Origin: Candidatus Tisiphia endosymbiont of Nemotelus nigrinus
GTDB lineage: Bacteria; Pseudomonadota; Alphaproteobacteria; Rickettsiales; Rickettsiaceae
DNA length: 64,000 nucleotides
Direction of reading: 5' to 3'
NCBI RefSeq assembly: GCF_964026475.1
Contig: NZ_OZ032151.1
Location: 1 to 64,000 of the forward strand
The first letter of the stretch is position 1. The number at the start of each line of letters is the position of its first letter. This document shows positions 44,543-53,740 of the stretch, piece by piece. A program made the translations under genes and the position numbers. The notes under the pieces are model-generated. The model had not been told where the DNA came from. It searched no databases and saw nothing but the letters and a program-made list of their open reading frames with translations.

Positions 44543-47038
44543 TTACAATAACTGTTTTTTTTCTTCAATAATTTCAAAAACTTCTACAATATCGGATTGT
44601 TCGATATTCTCGTAATTTTCAAAAGCGATACCACATTCAAAGCCCTCGTGAACGTCTTTTACATCATCTTTAAAACGTTTGAGAGTTTTGAGCTTTCCTT
44701 CGTGAATAACAATATTATCTCGTAACAAGCGAGCTTTAGCACCTCTTTTTATACTACCCTTAGTAACATAACTACCAGCAATTTTTCCCACTTTTGAGAC
44801 AGTGAATATTTGTCGGATCTCGGCTGTACCAATATATTGCTCACGAATAATTGGTGAAAGCATACCGCTGAGTATTGATTTAATATCGTCTAGCAAATTA
44901 TAGATAAGAGAATAATATCTAATATCCACTTTTTCTCTCTCTGCCATAGCAAAAGCATTACTATTAGTTCTAACGTTAAAACCAATAATAATAGCATTTG
45001 ATGCTTTAGCTAAGGTAACATCTGACTCCAATATTCCGCCTACTGCGTGATGTAAAATTCTTACACGAACTTCATCACTTGGCAGCTTTAATAGGCTACC
45101 AACAATTGCTTCAATCGAACCTTGTACATCACCTTTAACAATTATCGGTAATTCCTTTACCATACCAATATTGCCAGAAGCTTTTAGGAATAATTCTTCT
45201 ATGCTTGATCTTTTGGTAACAGAAATTTTCTTTTCTTTTGCTAGGCGTTCACGATACTCTACAATATCCCGAGCCTGTTTTTCATTCTGCACTACATTAA
45301 ACTGATCTCCTGCACGTGGGGCTTCATTTAAACCATAAATTTCTACTGGTAAAGTTGGTTCTGCCTTGGTAAGAGCCACGCCTTTATCATTATTCATTCT
45401 CTTAATTCTGCCATATTTCGTTCCGGCAACTACTATGTCTCCAATTTGTAGAATACCACGTTGTACCAATATAGTAGCCACAGCTCCCTTGCCTTTATCA
45501 ACTTTTGCTTCTATGACTACACCAGCAGTGAGTCCGCTAAAGTTAGCCTTAAGATCCTGCATTTCTGCCACCAATAATATAGCCTCTTCTAACTTATCTA
45601 AATTAGTTTTTTTCAAAGCTGAAATCGGTACAATTATAGTATCGCCACCTAATCCTTCACTAACTAAATCGTACATTAACAAGTCATTCTTAATTCGGTC
45701 AAGATTAACATCTGGTTTATCGATCTTATTTATTGCCACAATTATTGGAACATTTGCCGCCTTAGCATGATTAATCGCTTCAATAGTTTGTGGTTTTATT
45801 CCATCATCTGCTGCAACTACTATAACTACTATATCAGTTACCTTAGCCCCTCTAGTCCTCATTTCTGAAAACGCTTCATGTCCTGGAGTATCAATAAAAG
45901 TAATAGACCGACCATCAGCCAATGTTACCCGATAAGCACCAATATGTTGAGTAATGCCACCTGCTTCCTGACTTGCTAAATCGGTTGATTTTAAAGCATC
46001 AAGTAACGAAGTTTTCCCATGATCGACATGTCCCATAATTGTTACAATAGGAGCTCTATGCTTTAAATCTTCTTCTTTATCAGCTTCACTAATCAATATA
46101 TTTTCAACGTCAGATTCTTGAACTCTTTTTGCTGTATGCCCTAAGGTTGTAGCAATAAGTTCCGCTGTATCTGCATCAATTGTTTGGCTGGTCGTAGCCA
46201 TAATGCCAAGCTTCATCAATTCTTTTATAACATCGGTTGCTCGCTCAGATATTCTATTGGCTAGATCTCCAACAGAAATGACCTCAGGAATAATAACTTC
46301 TCTATACACTTTTTCTGGTATTTGTTGATAAGCTTTACGCTTTTCTTTTTCCCTTGCTCTTTTTATTGAAGCAAGGCTTCTAGTTTTACCGGCATTATCA
46401 CTTCCGTCTGCATCAAGCATATTGAAAATATCTGCCTTTTTTAATTTTTTAGGTTCTTCAATTTTAACCTTTGGCACTACTATTTTATTATCACCAACCT
46501 TGTCTGTTGAAGAAATATCTTCAAGTGCAACACCAAAATGGCTCTGAGAACCAATCACAGGTGATCTAACAAAGAGTTTGGATGGATTTTTATCCTGTGG
46601 ATACGTATCTGTTAATATAACAGGAAGCACTTCAGAATCATTTTTGATATCTTGTGACTCATTCTGGGTATTTTCTAGGATATCTAAATGTTCTGATGGT
46701 GCAGATTGATTAATATCTGCCAGTTTGCTAAGAGTACTAATTTTATTATCAAGACTCTTAGATTTTGCATCTTCTGCTGCTTTTTTTAAAATGGTTAGGC
46801 GTCTATTAAATTCTTCTCCAGCAGTAGATTCGCTGCTTTGAGCAGTAGAACCACTAGACCAAAGTTTATTAAAAGACAAATTACCAGCTTGGGGATTACT
46901 CTTCTTAACTTCTACAATCGTTTTTGCAGAACTAACAAAACCTCTAGTTACGTTAGTAGGTTGAGAGGGTTTGTTAAGCGAGAGTTTTGAACCGCCAAGT
47001 GTTAATTTTTTTGGTTTAGGTTCTTGGTCATACGTCAT
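44543..47038 (-). CDS. infB: Translation initiation factor IF-2
   Basis: IF-2 places initiator tRNA on the 30S subunit using GTP. From the ATG at 47038 the protein is 831 residues; an upstream frame to 47062 adds eight residues of no clear value. It has a charged N-terminal region of about 240 residues, an IF2_N segment (about 255-305, [20 protein letters not shown]), then the G domain: [26 protein letters not shown] and NKIDKP, followed by domains II, III and IV ([20 protein letters not shown]). It is followed by rbfA and separated from nusA by about 1 kb of repeats, which is unusual for the rimP-nusA-infB-rbfA block. Confidence 0.95.
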   Translation of the reverse strand: MTYDQEPKPKKLTLGGSKLSLNKPSQPTNVTRGFVSSAKTIVEVKKSNPQAGNLSFNKLWSSGSTAQSSESTAGEEFNRRLTILKKAAEDAKSKSLDNKISTLSKLADINQSAPSEHLDILENTQNESQDIKNDSEVLPVILTDTYPQDKNPSKLFVRSPVIGSQSHFGVALEDISSTDKVGDNKIVVPKVKIEEPKKLKKADIFNMLDADGSDNAGKTRSLASIKRAREKEKRKAYQQIPEKVYREVIIPEVISVGDLANRISERATDVIKELMKLGIMATTSQTIDADTAELIATTLGHTAKRVQESDVENILISEADKEEDLKHRAPIVTIMGHVDHGKTSLLDALKSTDLASQEAGGITQHIGAYRVTLADGRSITFIDTPGHEAFSEMRTRGAKVTDIVVIVVAADDGIKPQTIEAINHAKAANVPIIVAINKIDKPDVNLDRIKNDLLMYDLVSEGLGGDTIIVPISALKKTNLDKLEEAILLVAEMQDLKANFSGLTAGVVIEAKVDKGKGAVATILVQRGILQIGDIVVAGTKYGRIKRMNNDKGVALTKAEPTLPVEIYGLNEAPRAGDQFNVVQNEKQARDIVEYRERLAKEKKISVTKRSSIEELFLKASGNIGMVKELPIIVKGDVQGSIEAIVGSLLKLPSDEVRVRILHHAVGGILESDVTLAKASNAIIIGFNVRTNSNAFAMAEREKVDIRYYSLIYNLLDDIKSILSGMLSPIIREQYIGTAEIRQIFTVSKVGKIAGSYVTKGSIKRGAKARLLRDNIVIHEGKLKTLKRFKDDVKDVHEGFECGIAFENYENIEQSDIVEVFEIIEEKKQLL

Positions 47039-47062
47039 AAATATTAAACCTTTAAATAGCAA

Positions 47063-48087
47063 TTATATATGCTAAAGTTTTGTAAATAATCCTGCTATCT
47101 GATTAATGATTAGCAGATAGCTAGATACTCAAATGTTCACAGATTGATTCCGCAAAATTTGAGGGCATAATTTGCGTCTGCATCTTGTGCTTGTATAGCT
47201 AACCCGATTAGTATTTATCCATAGCAAACTGACGTCATTACGAGGAGGCATAAATACCAACAAAGCAATCTAAATATAATCTCTTTTCTGGATTGCTTAG
47301 CAGCTACTAAAGTAGCTCTCGCAATGACGTTTATGAATTTTGTGTAATGTTAGTATGGTTAACTATACTATAATACCAGTTTTTTTAAGGAAATTGCTAA
47401 TTTTCTTTATTCAAAATTTATTATCTTGGCTTAGACACTTAACATTACTTCGTCTATTAGTGATGGTGTGTAAACACGATGAGGCAATCCAAATATAATC
47501 ACTTTCCTAGATTGCTTCATTGCCACTAAAGTGGTTTCTTGCTAATAGATGTCAATTTACTATGGCTAAATGCTAATCGGGTTAGCTATAGTTAACTTTT
47601 GTTGGTAATGTTTTACTGGTAATATTTCAATTATATCAATAAAATTCTGAACACTAATACTTAATGTTAAATATTTCTTTAAATTCTTAGCTTTGTTCTA
47701 CAATAATTATTTTGTAAAACGTTTATAACTCACCTCCTTACGCATACTGCAGACGGCAATTTAAAAATTGCAGAAAAGTACAAGGCGCTATTAGACACTG
47801 TTAACAAAGCTTATTCAATTGGTGAATAAAGTCTTTTTAGCTGCAAATTATAAGATTTTTTTGAAATAGGTATACTATTCCGGCAAAAATCTTATTAATT
47901 TTCGCTAAAAAATCCATTAATTCATCAATCAAATAAGCTTTGTTAACAGTGTCTAGCGAGACCACACAGTGATCGCAGGCAATCCACATTCGTTAAATTA
48001 CTTCGTCGCCACCAAAGTGACTCCTCGCAATGATGCTAAGGAGCTAAGTTGTTTTCCCTATGACTTTTATGTCATGCGTAAGGTGAA
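47063..48087. repeat. 1-kb spacer of nested repeats splitting nusA from infB
   Basis: No gene is present. From about 47199 to 47592 a composite unit is bounded by TAGCTAACCCGATTAGTATT and its mirror AATGCTAATCGGGTTAGCTA, and holds at least two GTCATTGCGAG-type hairpins (about 47232-47325 and 47440-47552). A MITE lies at 47792-47955, and after it half-units with CGAGACCACACAGTGATCGC and CCTCGCAATGATG to about 48035. The short AT-rich stretches between are unremarkable. A promoter for infB should lie at its upstream edge. Confidence 0.8.
47792..47955 (+). mobile_element. 164-bp MITE, copy 2
   Basis: This copy is the same length and orientation as the one at 26981 and differs at only a few internal bases (TTCAATTGGTGAATAAAG in place of TTTAATCGG...). 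The termini TAGACACTGTTAACAAAGCT and AGCTTTGTTAACAGTGTCTA are identical. The site without it would read GGCGCTATTAGCGAGACC. Confidence 0.92.
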
Positions 48088-49581
48088 TTATTCATTATCG
48101 CTAATACGAGCTGTGCGAATCAGTAATTCTATATCATTATCTAGCATGCTACAATTAGGCACTAATGACCTAAACTCATTAACTGTTAACTCTCCCAAAT
48201 CTTCTATAGTCTTTATACCATATTCAGCTAGTTTTAATATGAATTCCGGTTGTAAATCCAATATATCAATTAATTCTTGTTCAACACCTAAAGCCTTGAG
48301 TTTAATAATAATTTTTTCATTCTTAGCATTTATATAATTTATGGCTCGTTCTCTTATCTCAGTTGCTAATTCTTCTTCAAACCCTTCAATATTCATCAAA
48401 TTTTCAACCTTAATGGAAGCTAACTGTTCTAAAGAAGTAAACCCTTGGGCGGATAATAGTTGTGCTATCACTTCTTCAACATCCAAGGCTTCCATAAATA
48501 ATTCAGTAGCACAACGAAACTCATCACTTCTTCGTTTGGATTCTTGTTCTTCGGTCATTATATTAATATTCCAGCCAGTAAGTTTAGATGCTAAACGAAC
48601 ATTTTGACCTCTTCTACCAATTGCAAGACTCAAATTATCTTGAGATACGACTACATCAACTATATTTTTATCTTCGTCGATAACAATTTTTGCAATTTCT
48701 GCAGGAGCCAGTGCATTCATAATAAATTGGGCAATATTCTTGCTCCATAATATTATGTCTATCTTTTCACCATTAAGCTCATTAGTAATAGCTCTAATCC
48801 TATTACCTTTAATTCCTACGCATGAGCCTATAGGATCAATACTAGAATCAGAAGCAAATACTGCAACTTTTGCCTTTGATCCAGGATCGCGGGCTATAGC
48901 TCGTAACTCAATTATATTATCATAAATTTCTGGAATCTCTAATTCAAATAATTTTACTAGCATTTGGTCATCATTTCTAGATAGAAAAATTTGCGGTCCT
49001 TTAGATACCAATCTTACATCTTGTACATAAGCTTTAATACGGTCATTAACTTTAAAGTTTTCTCCTCTAATTAGCTGCTCTTTTTTAATTATTGCCTCAG
49101 CACGACCAAGGTCAACTATAATATTATTAAACTCTATCCTCTTAACAATGCCATTTAAAATCTCACCTTTCTTATCTTTAAAATCTTCATATTGTTTTTC
49201 TCTTTCCGTTTCACCAACACGTTGTATTATTATTTGCTTAGCTGTTTGAGCTGCAACACGTCCAAGATCAATAGGAGGTAAGAGTTCATAAATCTCATCA
49301 CCAATTTTAGCATCGGCTTTCTTTTTTACAGCATCATTTAAAGAAATTTGAGTGAAGTTATTCTCTACACCATCTACTACATCAAGGACTCTAAAAAGAC
49401 TAATATTACCATTTTTTCTGTCAATCTCAGCTTTTATATTATGCTCATTGCCATATTTTTTGCGTCCTGCAGCTTGTATAGCTTGTTCCATTGCCGAAAG
49501 CAATGCCTCCTTAGGAAGGTTCTTTTCTCTAGCCACAGATTCTATGATCTGTAGAATTTCTATGTTACCAATATTAATCAT
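48088..49581 (-). CDS. nusA: Transcription termination/antitermination factor NusA
   Basis: NusA binds RNA polymerase and controls pausing, termination and antitermination. The 497-residue protein has the N-terminal NusA domain (about 1-125), an S1 domain (about 135-200, KGEILNGIVKRIEFNNIIVD), and two KH domains (DPIGSCVGIKGNRIRAITNE and LSLAIGRRGQNVRLASKLTG). The acidic C-terminal helix-hairpin-helix repeats include EELATEIRERAINY and LAEYGIKTIEDLGELTVNEF. It follows rimP by 14 bases. infB is about 1 kb further on. Confidence 0.96.
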   Translation of the reverse strand: MINIGNIEILQIIESVAREKNLPKEALLSAMEQAIQAAGRKKYGNEHNIKAEIDRKNGNISLFRVLDVVDGVENNFTQISLNDAVKKKADAKIGDEIYELLPPIDLGRVAAQTAKQIIIQRVGETEREKQYEDFKDKKGEILNGIVKRIEFNNIIVDLGRAEAIIKKEQLIRGENFKVNDRIKAYVQDVRLVSKGPQIFLSRNDDQMLVKLFELEIPEIYDNIIELRAIARDPGSKAKVAVFASDSSIDPIGSCVGIKGNRIRAITNELNGEKIDIILWSKNIAQFIMNALAPAEIAKIVIDEDKNIVDVVVSQDNLSLAIGRRGQNVRLASKLTGWNINIMTEEQESKRRSDEFRCATELFMEALDVEEVIAQLLSAQGFTSLEQLASIKVENLMNIEGFEEELATEIRERAINYINAKNEKIIIKLKALGVEQELIDILDLQPEFILKLAEYGIKTIEDLGELTVNEFRSLVPNCSMLDNDIELLIRTARISDNE

Positions 49582-49595
49582 AAAGTCACTGCCTT

Positions 49596-50087
49596 TTAAG
49601 ATTTTTTATTCATTAAATTTCTGAACATTTCATCTGTCAATACCAAAGAAGCTTTTTTTATCATATCAAATGAAAATATTATATCTTTACCATTATTATT
49701 TAGATAAATTTTGTTATCTTCAGCTTTAACTATTTTTCCCTGATATCGAGTTTGACCATTTAGTAATTCTTTTAATTTTATGGTAGCTTCTCTACCAAGG
49801 AATCTCGTATAATCTTCAAACTTTATTAAGGGACGTTCAATACCTGCTGAACAAACTTCTAAAAAATATTTATCACTAATTATATCTTCAACATCTAAGA
49901 GTGCCGAGATATTTCTACTAACATTACGGCAATCTATTATACTAACCTTATTAACATCTATTCTATCTATTAATACCTCAAGTACTTTATGGTTTAAACC
50001 TTTTAAAGTGACTTTTACTAAATCAAAACCAATATCTTTTAGGTTATCTTGGATAGCATTAATAATTTGTTGTTCTATAGTTTGCAT
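49596..50087 (-). CDS. rimP: Ribosome maturation factor RimP
   Basis: RimP assists 30S assembly with S12. The 163-residue protein shows the N-terminal domain (IQDNLKDIGFDLVKVTLKGL, VLEVLIDRIDVNKVSIIDCR), the conserved YFLEVCSAGIERPLIKFEDYTRFLG-type boundary (EVCSAGIERPL), and the C-terminal SH3-like barrel (EATIKLKELLNGQTRYQGKI). It is the first gene of the rimP-nusA pair. A hairpin with a T-tract lies between the promoter region and the start codon. Confidence 0.94.
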   Translation of the reverse strand: MQTIEQQIINAIQDNLKDIGFDLVKVTLKGLNHKVLEVLIDRIDVNKVSIIDCRNVSRNISALLDVEDIISDKYFLEVCSAGIERPLIKFEDYTRFLGREATIKLKELLNGQTRYQGKIVKAEDNKIYLNNNGKDIIFSFDMIKKASLVLTDEMFRNLMNKKS

Positions 50088-50110
50088 TACAGCATAAATA
50101 TTTCAAGACT

Positions 50111-50141
50111 TTAATAAAAAAGGTGGGTTTAACCCACCTTT
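50111..50141 (-). terminator. Terminator-like hairpin in the rimP leader
   Basis: On the minus strand AAAGGTGGG (complement of 50133-50141) pairs with CCCACCTTT around a five-base loop and is followed by TTTATTAA. It sits 24-54 bases before the rimP ATG. No minus-strand gene lies upstream within 600 bases, so the hairpin cannot simply end an upstream operon; it would act on the rimP-nusA leader transcript itself. It could be an attenuator or a leader stop for transcripts from the repeat region. Confidence 0.65.
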
Positions 50142-50499
50142 ACTCTTCACAACAATCAACTTAACTCATATAGATACAATATTTTTATGATATTAGCAAC
50201 AATTAAAATTATCATTATATAGCTAACCCGATAGTATTTGCCTTAACTGAAAAGATGCCATTCCCGCGTAGGCGGGAATCTAAGATACCTGCCTACGCAG
50301 GGATAACATGATTGCTTCGTTGCCTTAGGTTTCTTGCAATGACGCTTATGAATTTGACGTAACTTAGTATGGTTCTATAAATGGTAATTTTGCCATTTAG
50401 TTAAGTATATTTATGTAGCAATCACAGTTATTTGCAAGTTATTAGTTACATGATGATTTATCTTATGTTATAATATCAAGTGGAAAATTGCTCTGTATC
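50142..50499. other. Spacer with one palindromic repeat
   Basis: At about 50219-50345 TAGCTAACCCGATAGTATTTGCC leads into TTCCCGCGTAGGCGGGAATC and ACCTGCCTACGCAGGGA, then a right half ATTGCTTCGTTGCCTTAGGTTTCTTGCAATGACG. There is no gene. Divergent promoters for rimP and for the porin should lie in or next to this region. Confidence 0.6.
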
Positions 50500-50663
50500 T
50501 AGACACTGTTAACAAAGCTTATTTGATTGATGAATTAATGGATTTTTTAGCGAAAATTAATAAGATTTTTGCCGGAATAGTATACCTATTTCAAAAAAAT
50601 CTTATAATTTGCAGCAAAAAAGACTTTATTCGCCAATTAAATAAGCTTTGTTAACAGTGTCTA
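50500..50663 (-). mobile_element. 164-bp MITE, copy 3, inverted
   Basis: The same 164-bp unit as at 26981 and 47792 is present in the opposite orientation: internal sequence runs GATTTTTTAGCGAAAATTAA rather than its complement. The ends are TAGACACTGTTAACAAAGCT and AGCTTTGTTAACAGTGTCTA. It ends 67 bases before the porin start, so it may contribute to the porin promoter or 5' leader. Confidence 0.92.
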
Positions 50664-50730
50664 GGTATAGACAAACACAAATATAAATGAATCTAAAATA
50701 GATTAAGTGAATCAAAAATAAGGTATTACA

Positions 50731-52053
50731 ATGAAAAAATTGATAATGTTACTCTGTTGTTCTTGCTTTTCAAGCATGGCCTTTGCTAGTGGTTGTGTTA
50801 CCCCAGCTGATGCAGCCTCAGATACGGAAATAAAGTTAGAAGGATTTTTTGGTTTCCAATCTGGTTATAGAAATCAGAGAAAATTGTCAGGGACAAGTAA
50901 AAATATTACTGATAATAATAAAAATCTTGCATTTTATACTGAAGCTGCTTTTATGGCTACTGTTAAGCAAGAAGTGAATGATATGACAGCTGGAGCTAAA
51001 ATAGTTTTACTAACAACAACTAAACCCAAACTTTCTGCAGGTTATAATGGTTCTCATATTTTCTTAGAAACAGATTATGGTAAAGTGGAGTTAGGGTCTC
51101 CTCATGACGCTGGTTCTAACATGAGTATTACTGCTACTGGAGTTGCGGCAACTGCAGTAGCAGCGAGTGGTTTTGGTTGGGCTAAGTTTGCAGTACTAGA
51201 TGATGATAATATGAAGTACCAAGGTCTAACGCCAGACTTTGACACTATCCCCGGTATTTTTCACATAAGTTCGTCCTGCAATAGCTTTGATGACATAAGT
51301 AGTAAAACAGAGGCGTCTAGAAAAATTTCTTACTATACACCGGAAATGCAAGGTTTTCAGTTTGGTATTTCTTATATTCCTGATTCAGCAAATACTGGTG
51401 GTAATCGTGGTCTAAAAAATTTAGATGATAAAGGTTTTAGTAAATTAAGTTCTGGTATAAATAAAGTAACATTACTAGGTGTAAATGGTGCTAAAGGCAA
51501 TCAGGTGATTATAAATCAGAATGTCAAAGATGCGGTTTCTGCTGGGATATCCTATAAATATGAAATTAATGATGTATCAGTACAAATGGCTGTCACAGGA
51601 GAATATGCTAAACCAGCTAGTAAGATTATAGTACTAGATCCCAATGACAATGTATTATCTAGTAATAAGCTATCAAATCTAGCTGCTTACAATTTAGGGG
51701 CAGTCTTTACTTATGGTAATGTTTCTTGTGCAGCTTCTTATGGTAGTTTAGGTAAAAGTTTGACTTCAAAAATTTATCATAAAGTTGGTCGTAACACGCA
51801 ATACTATAATGGAGCAATTGCTTATGGTCAAGGTCCTATGAAAACAAGTGTTTCCTATTTTAGATCGCTAAAGTATAAAAATACTGTTGATACAATAAGT
51901 CTTGGTACTCAATATTTAGTAACACCAGGACTATTGCCTTATGCTGAAATATCTTATTTCCAAGCTAAAGGTAAACCAGTTTATTGTGTTGAAGCTCCTA
52001 AAACGAAGACTAGAGGTGCTGTTGCTCTTATTGGTGCAAGGCTTAAATTCTAA
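50731..52053 (+). CDS. Outer-membrane porin
   Basis: The 440-residue protein has a signal peptide (MKKLIMLLCCSCFSSMAFAS) and a beta-rich mature part typical of Gram-negative trimeric porins (Porin_4 type): KLEGFFGFQSGYRNQ, FLETDYGKVELGSPHDAG near the eyelet loop, KISYYTPEMQGFQFGISYIP, AAYNLGAVFTYGNVSCAASY, and the C-terminal GAVALIGARLKF ending in Phe, as required for BAM recognition. It should form a barrel for small solutes in the outer membrane. Short Ser/Ala-rich patches (ITATGVAATAVAASGFGWAK) are loop-like. A MITE ends just upstream, and a 14-bp inverted repeat follows the stop. Confidence 0.9.
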   Translation: MKKLIMLLCCSCFSSMAFASGCVTPADAASDTEIKLEGFFGFQSGYRNQRKLSGTSKNITDNNKNLAFYTEAAFMATVKQEVNDMTAGAKIVLLTTTKPKLSAGYNGSHIFLETDYGKVELGSPHDAGSNMSITATGVAATAVAASGFGWAKFAVLDDDNMKYQGLTPDFDTIPGIFHISSSCNSFDDISSKTEASRKISYYTPEMQGFQFGISYIPDSANTGGNRGLKNLDDKGFSKLSSGINKVTLLGVNGAKGNQVIINQNVKDAVSAGISYKYEINDVSVQMAVTGEYAKPASKIIVLDPNDNVLSSNKLSNLAAYNLGAVFTYGNVSCAASYGSLGKSLTSKIYHKVGRNTQYYNGAIAYGQGPMKTSVSYFRSLKYKNTVDTISLGTQYLVTPGLLPYAEISYFQAKGKPVYCVEAPKTKTRGAVALIGARLKF

Positions 52054-52064
52054 CTTTGTTCTAA

Positions 52065-52154
52065 CACTACAGTTGTAGATTTCAAAAACTAGAAACTATA
52101 TTGTAAAGAAAATCCTCAAATTTTCTATAATTTATTCAGTCTACAACTGTAGTG
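52065..52154. repeat. Inverted repeat after the porin gene
   Basis: The perfect 14-bp arms CACTACAGTTGTAG (52065-52078) and CTACAACTGTAGTG (52141-52154) are separated by 62 AT-rich bases. There is no T-tract after the right arm. It may stabilise or end the porin mRNA. Confidence 0.65.
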
Positions 52155-52176
52155 CTAAGTTATAAGAACGAACAAC

Positions 52177-52300
52177 CGTCATCGCGAGCCACGAAGTGGC
52201 GTGGCGATCCAAAAAGCAGCGGGCTGTTGTGCAACTTTTGGATTGCTTAGTCGTGCTTATGCATTTTTAGCAATGACGTCAATTTACTATGACTCCTCGC
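52177..52300. repeat. Palindromic repeat, GC-rich variant
   Basis: GTCATCGCGAGCCACGAAGTGGCGTGGCGATCC faces a right half with TTGGATTGCTTAGTCGTGCT and TTAGCAATGACGTC, followed by another fragment CTCCTCGCAACGACGTCAGT. The left half resembles the right arm of the 17824-18062 unit (GGATCGCCACGCCACTTCGTGGCTCGCGATGAC) in reverse. It fills the spacer between the porin and the convergent hypothetical gene. Confidence 0.8.
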
Positions 52301-52326
52301 AACGACGTCAGTTTGCCACAGAGTAG

Positions 52327-52989
52327 TTACTTAGCCATTGATTGTTGAGTCCCTTTACCCATAGCAGCATTTTTTATTGCCGATCCTAGATTAACAACAC
52401 TCTTTGCAGCTTCTCCTACGACTATAGCATTGTTTAAACTACTTTTAACTATAGTACTAACTACCTTGCATAAACATTTTATTACATCCACCACTGCGTT
52501 GAGAATTTTATTATTTTTGATATAATTAACAGGTTCCTCAAATATCTTTTCAATTTTCTTCAGTTGATCCTTAGCAAATTTCTCTAGTCGTCCAATTGGG
52601 CTGTTCTCGTATTGTTCAGCACTTCTTTGGTCAGCAAAATCTCTTATAGGGGCACCAGGTACTGTTTCATTATATTCTTTATATTCTTTTATATCTTTAC
52701 TTGCCTTGTCAAATCCTTCTTTAAAATCTTGTAAAAGATTTTGTGCCTTTTCACCTTGAAGTTTGTCCAATCCTTTTAATTGTTTAACACCTTTTAATTC
52801 TTTTTCTGCTGCTTCTAAAAGCCCTGCAACTTTGTCCAAAGCTGCATTTATATCTCCTAAAGAATTCGTTTTACTATTATCTAAACCATGTTTCTGCCGA
52901 TAACCTGGGTCTTGCAGATTTGCCTTAATCTCCTCTTTACTCATAGGCAGAAAAGAATCTAGTTTATTTTTATTTATCGGATCAGTCAT
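52327..52989 (-). CDS. Hypothetical helical protein with coiled coil
   Basis: The 220-residue protein is mostly helical and charged, with a coiled-coil stretch at about residues 50-110 (LDKVAGLLEAAEKELKGVKQ, LLQDFKEGFDKASKDIKEYK) and an amphipathic C-terminal half (VDVIKCLCKVVSTIVKSSLN, VVGEAAKSVVNLGSAIKNAA) which may insert into or bind membrane. There is no N-terminal signal peptide. I do not recognise a family, though the style resembles short rickettsial proteins related to surface-antigen or effector families. Function is unknown; a type IV secretion effector is possible but unsupported. Confidence 0.65.
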   Translation of the reverse strand: MTDPINKNKLDSFLPMSKEEIKANLQDPGYRQKHGLDNSKTNSLGDINAALDKVAGLLEAAEKELKGVKQLKGLDKLQGEKAQNLLQDFKEGFDKASKDIKEYKEYNETVPGAPIRDFADQRSAEQYENSPIGRLEKFAKDQLKKIEKIFEEPVNYIKNNKILNAVVDVIKCLCKVVSTIVKSSLNNAIVVGEAAKSVVNLGSAIKNAAMGKGTQQSMAK

Positions 52990-53057
52990 AATCTTCTCTA
53001 TATTTAATTAAAACCTTCAGTGAAAATTCTAGCAGAAAATTTCCTTTATCTCAATCA

Positions 53058-53726
53058 TTAAAAATCTAAATCGGCATAGCATGTTGGTGGTGTAAAACCT
53101 GGTATTTTGTCGTGTAATAGAAAACGAAAGCTAGGTCTAGATTTGATGATTGCATACCAATGACGAATAGACGGCCATTTATCCCAGTTAATTTCACCGA
53201 AATAATCTAGAACTGATATATGACAGGCAGCAGCTATATCTGCACAGCTTAAGGAATTTGAGGCAATAAAGCTACGTAGCTCCAATAAACTGGACATATA
53301 GGTTAAATGGTGTGATAGATTATTTTTTGCTGCCCTAAGAAAATCGGTTCTAGGACCACCTAATTGGCAGGATGACCTTACTATTTTTTCATCGATAATA
53401 ATTTTTGTTACTTCGCGGTAAAATTTCTCATTAAACCAACTGAGTAATCGACGGATTTCGCATCTAATATTAAATTCTTCGTCCATAAAATTAAAATTTG
53501 GATATTTTTCATGAAAATACTCAGTGATCGGATAGATTCCTGCTATAATTAAATTGGATGCCTCTTGTAAGACCGGTATCGTCCCCGCCGGATTTAAAGA
53601 CAAAAATTCCTGATTCCTCTGCCAGTAATCCTCTTTAACCATAGTAAATTGAACATCTAGCTCTTTTAATAACACCCGAACCTGACGCGACAATGGACAA
53701 ATAGGATAATGATATAATTTCCTCAA
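53058..53726 (-). CDS. fzlA: FzlA-like glutathione S-transferase family protein
   Basis: FzlA is an alphaproteobacterial GST-fold protein that binds FtsZ and is needed for constriction in Caulobacter. The 222-residue protein has the thioredoxin-like start LYHYPICPLSRQVRVLLKEL, NPAGTIPVLQEASNLIIAGI, and the helical C-terminal domain. The end, SRPSFRFLLHDKIPGFTPPT followed by CYADLDF, matches my memory of the conserved FzlA tail (GF.PP..YADLDF). That tail is the main reason to choose FzlA over a generic GST. It ends the ychF operon, 15 bases after the ychF stop. Confidence 0.82.
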   Translation of the reverse strand: MRKLYHYPICPLSRQVRVLLKELDVQFTMVKEDYWQRNQEFLSLNPAGTIPVLQEASNLIIAGIYPITEYFHEKYPNFNFMDEEFNIRCEIRRLLSWFNEKFYREVTKIIIDEKIVRSSCQLGGPRTDFLRAAKNNLSHHLTYMSSLLELRSFIASNSLSCADIAAACHISVLDYFGEINWDKWPSIRHWYAIIKSRPSFRFLLHDKIPGFTPPTCYADLDF

Positions 53727-53740
53727 TTAACTACCCTTCT

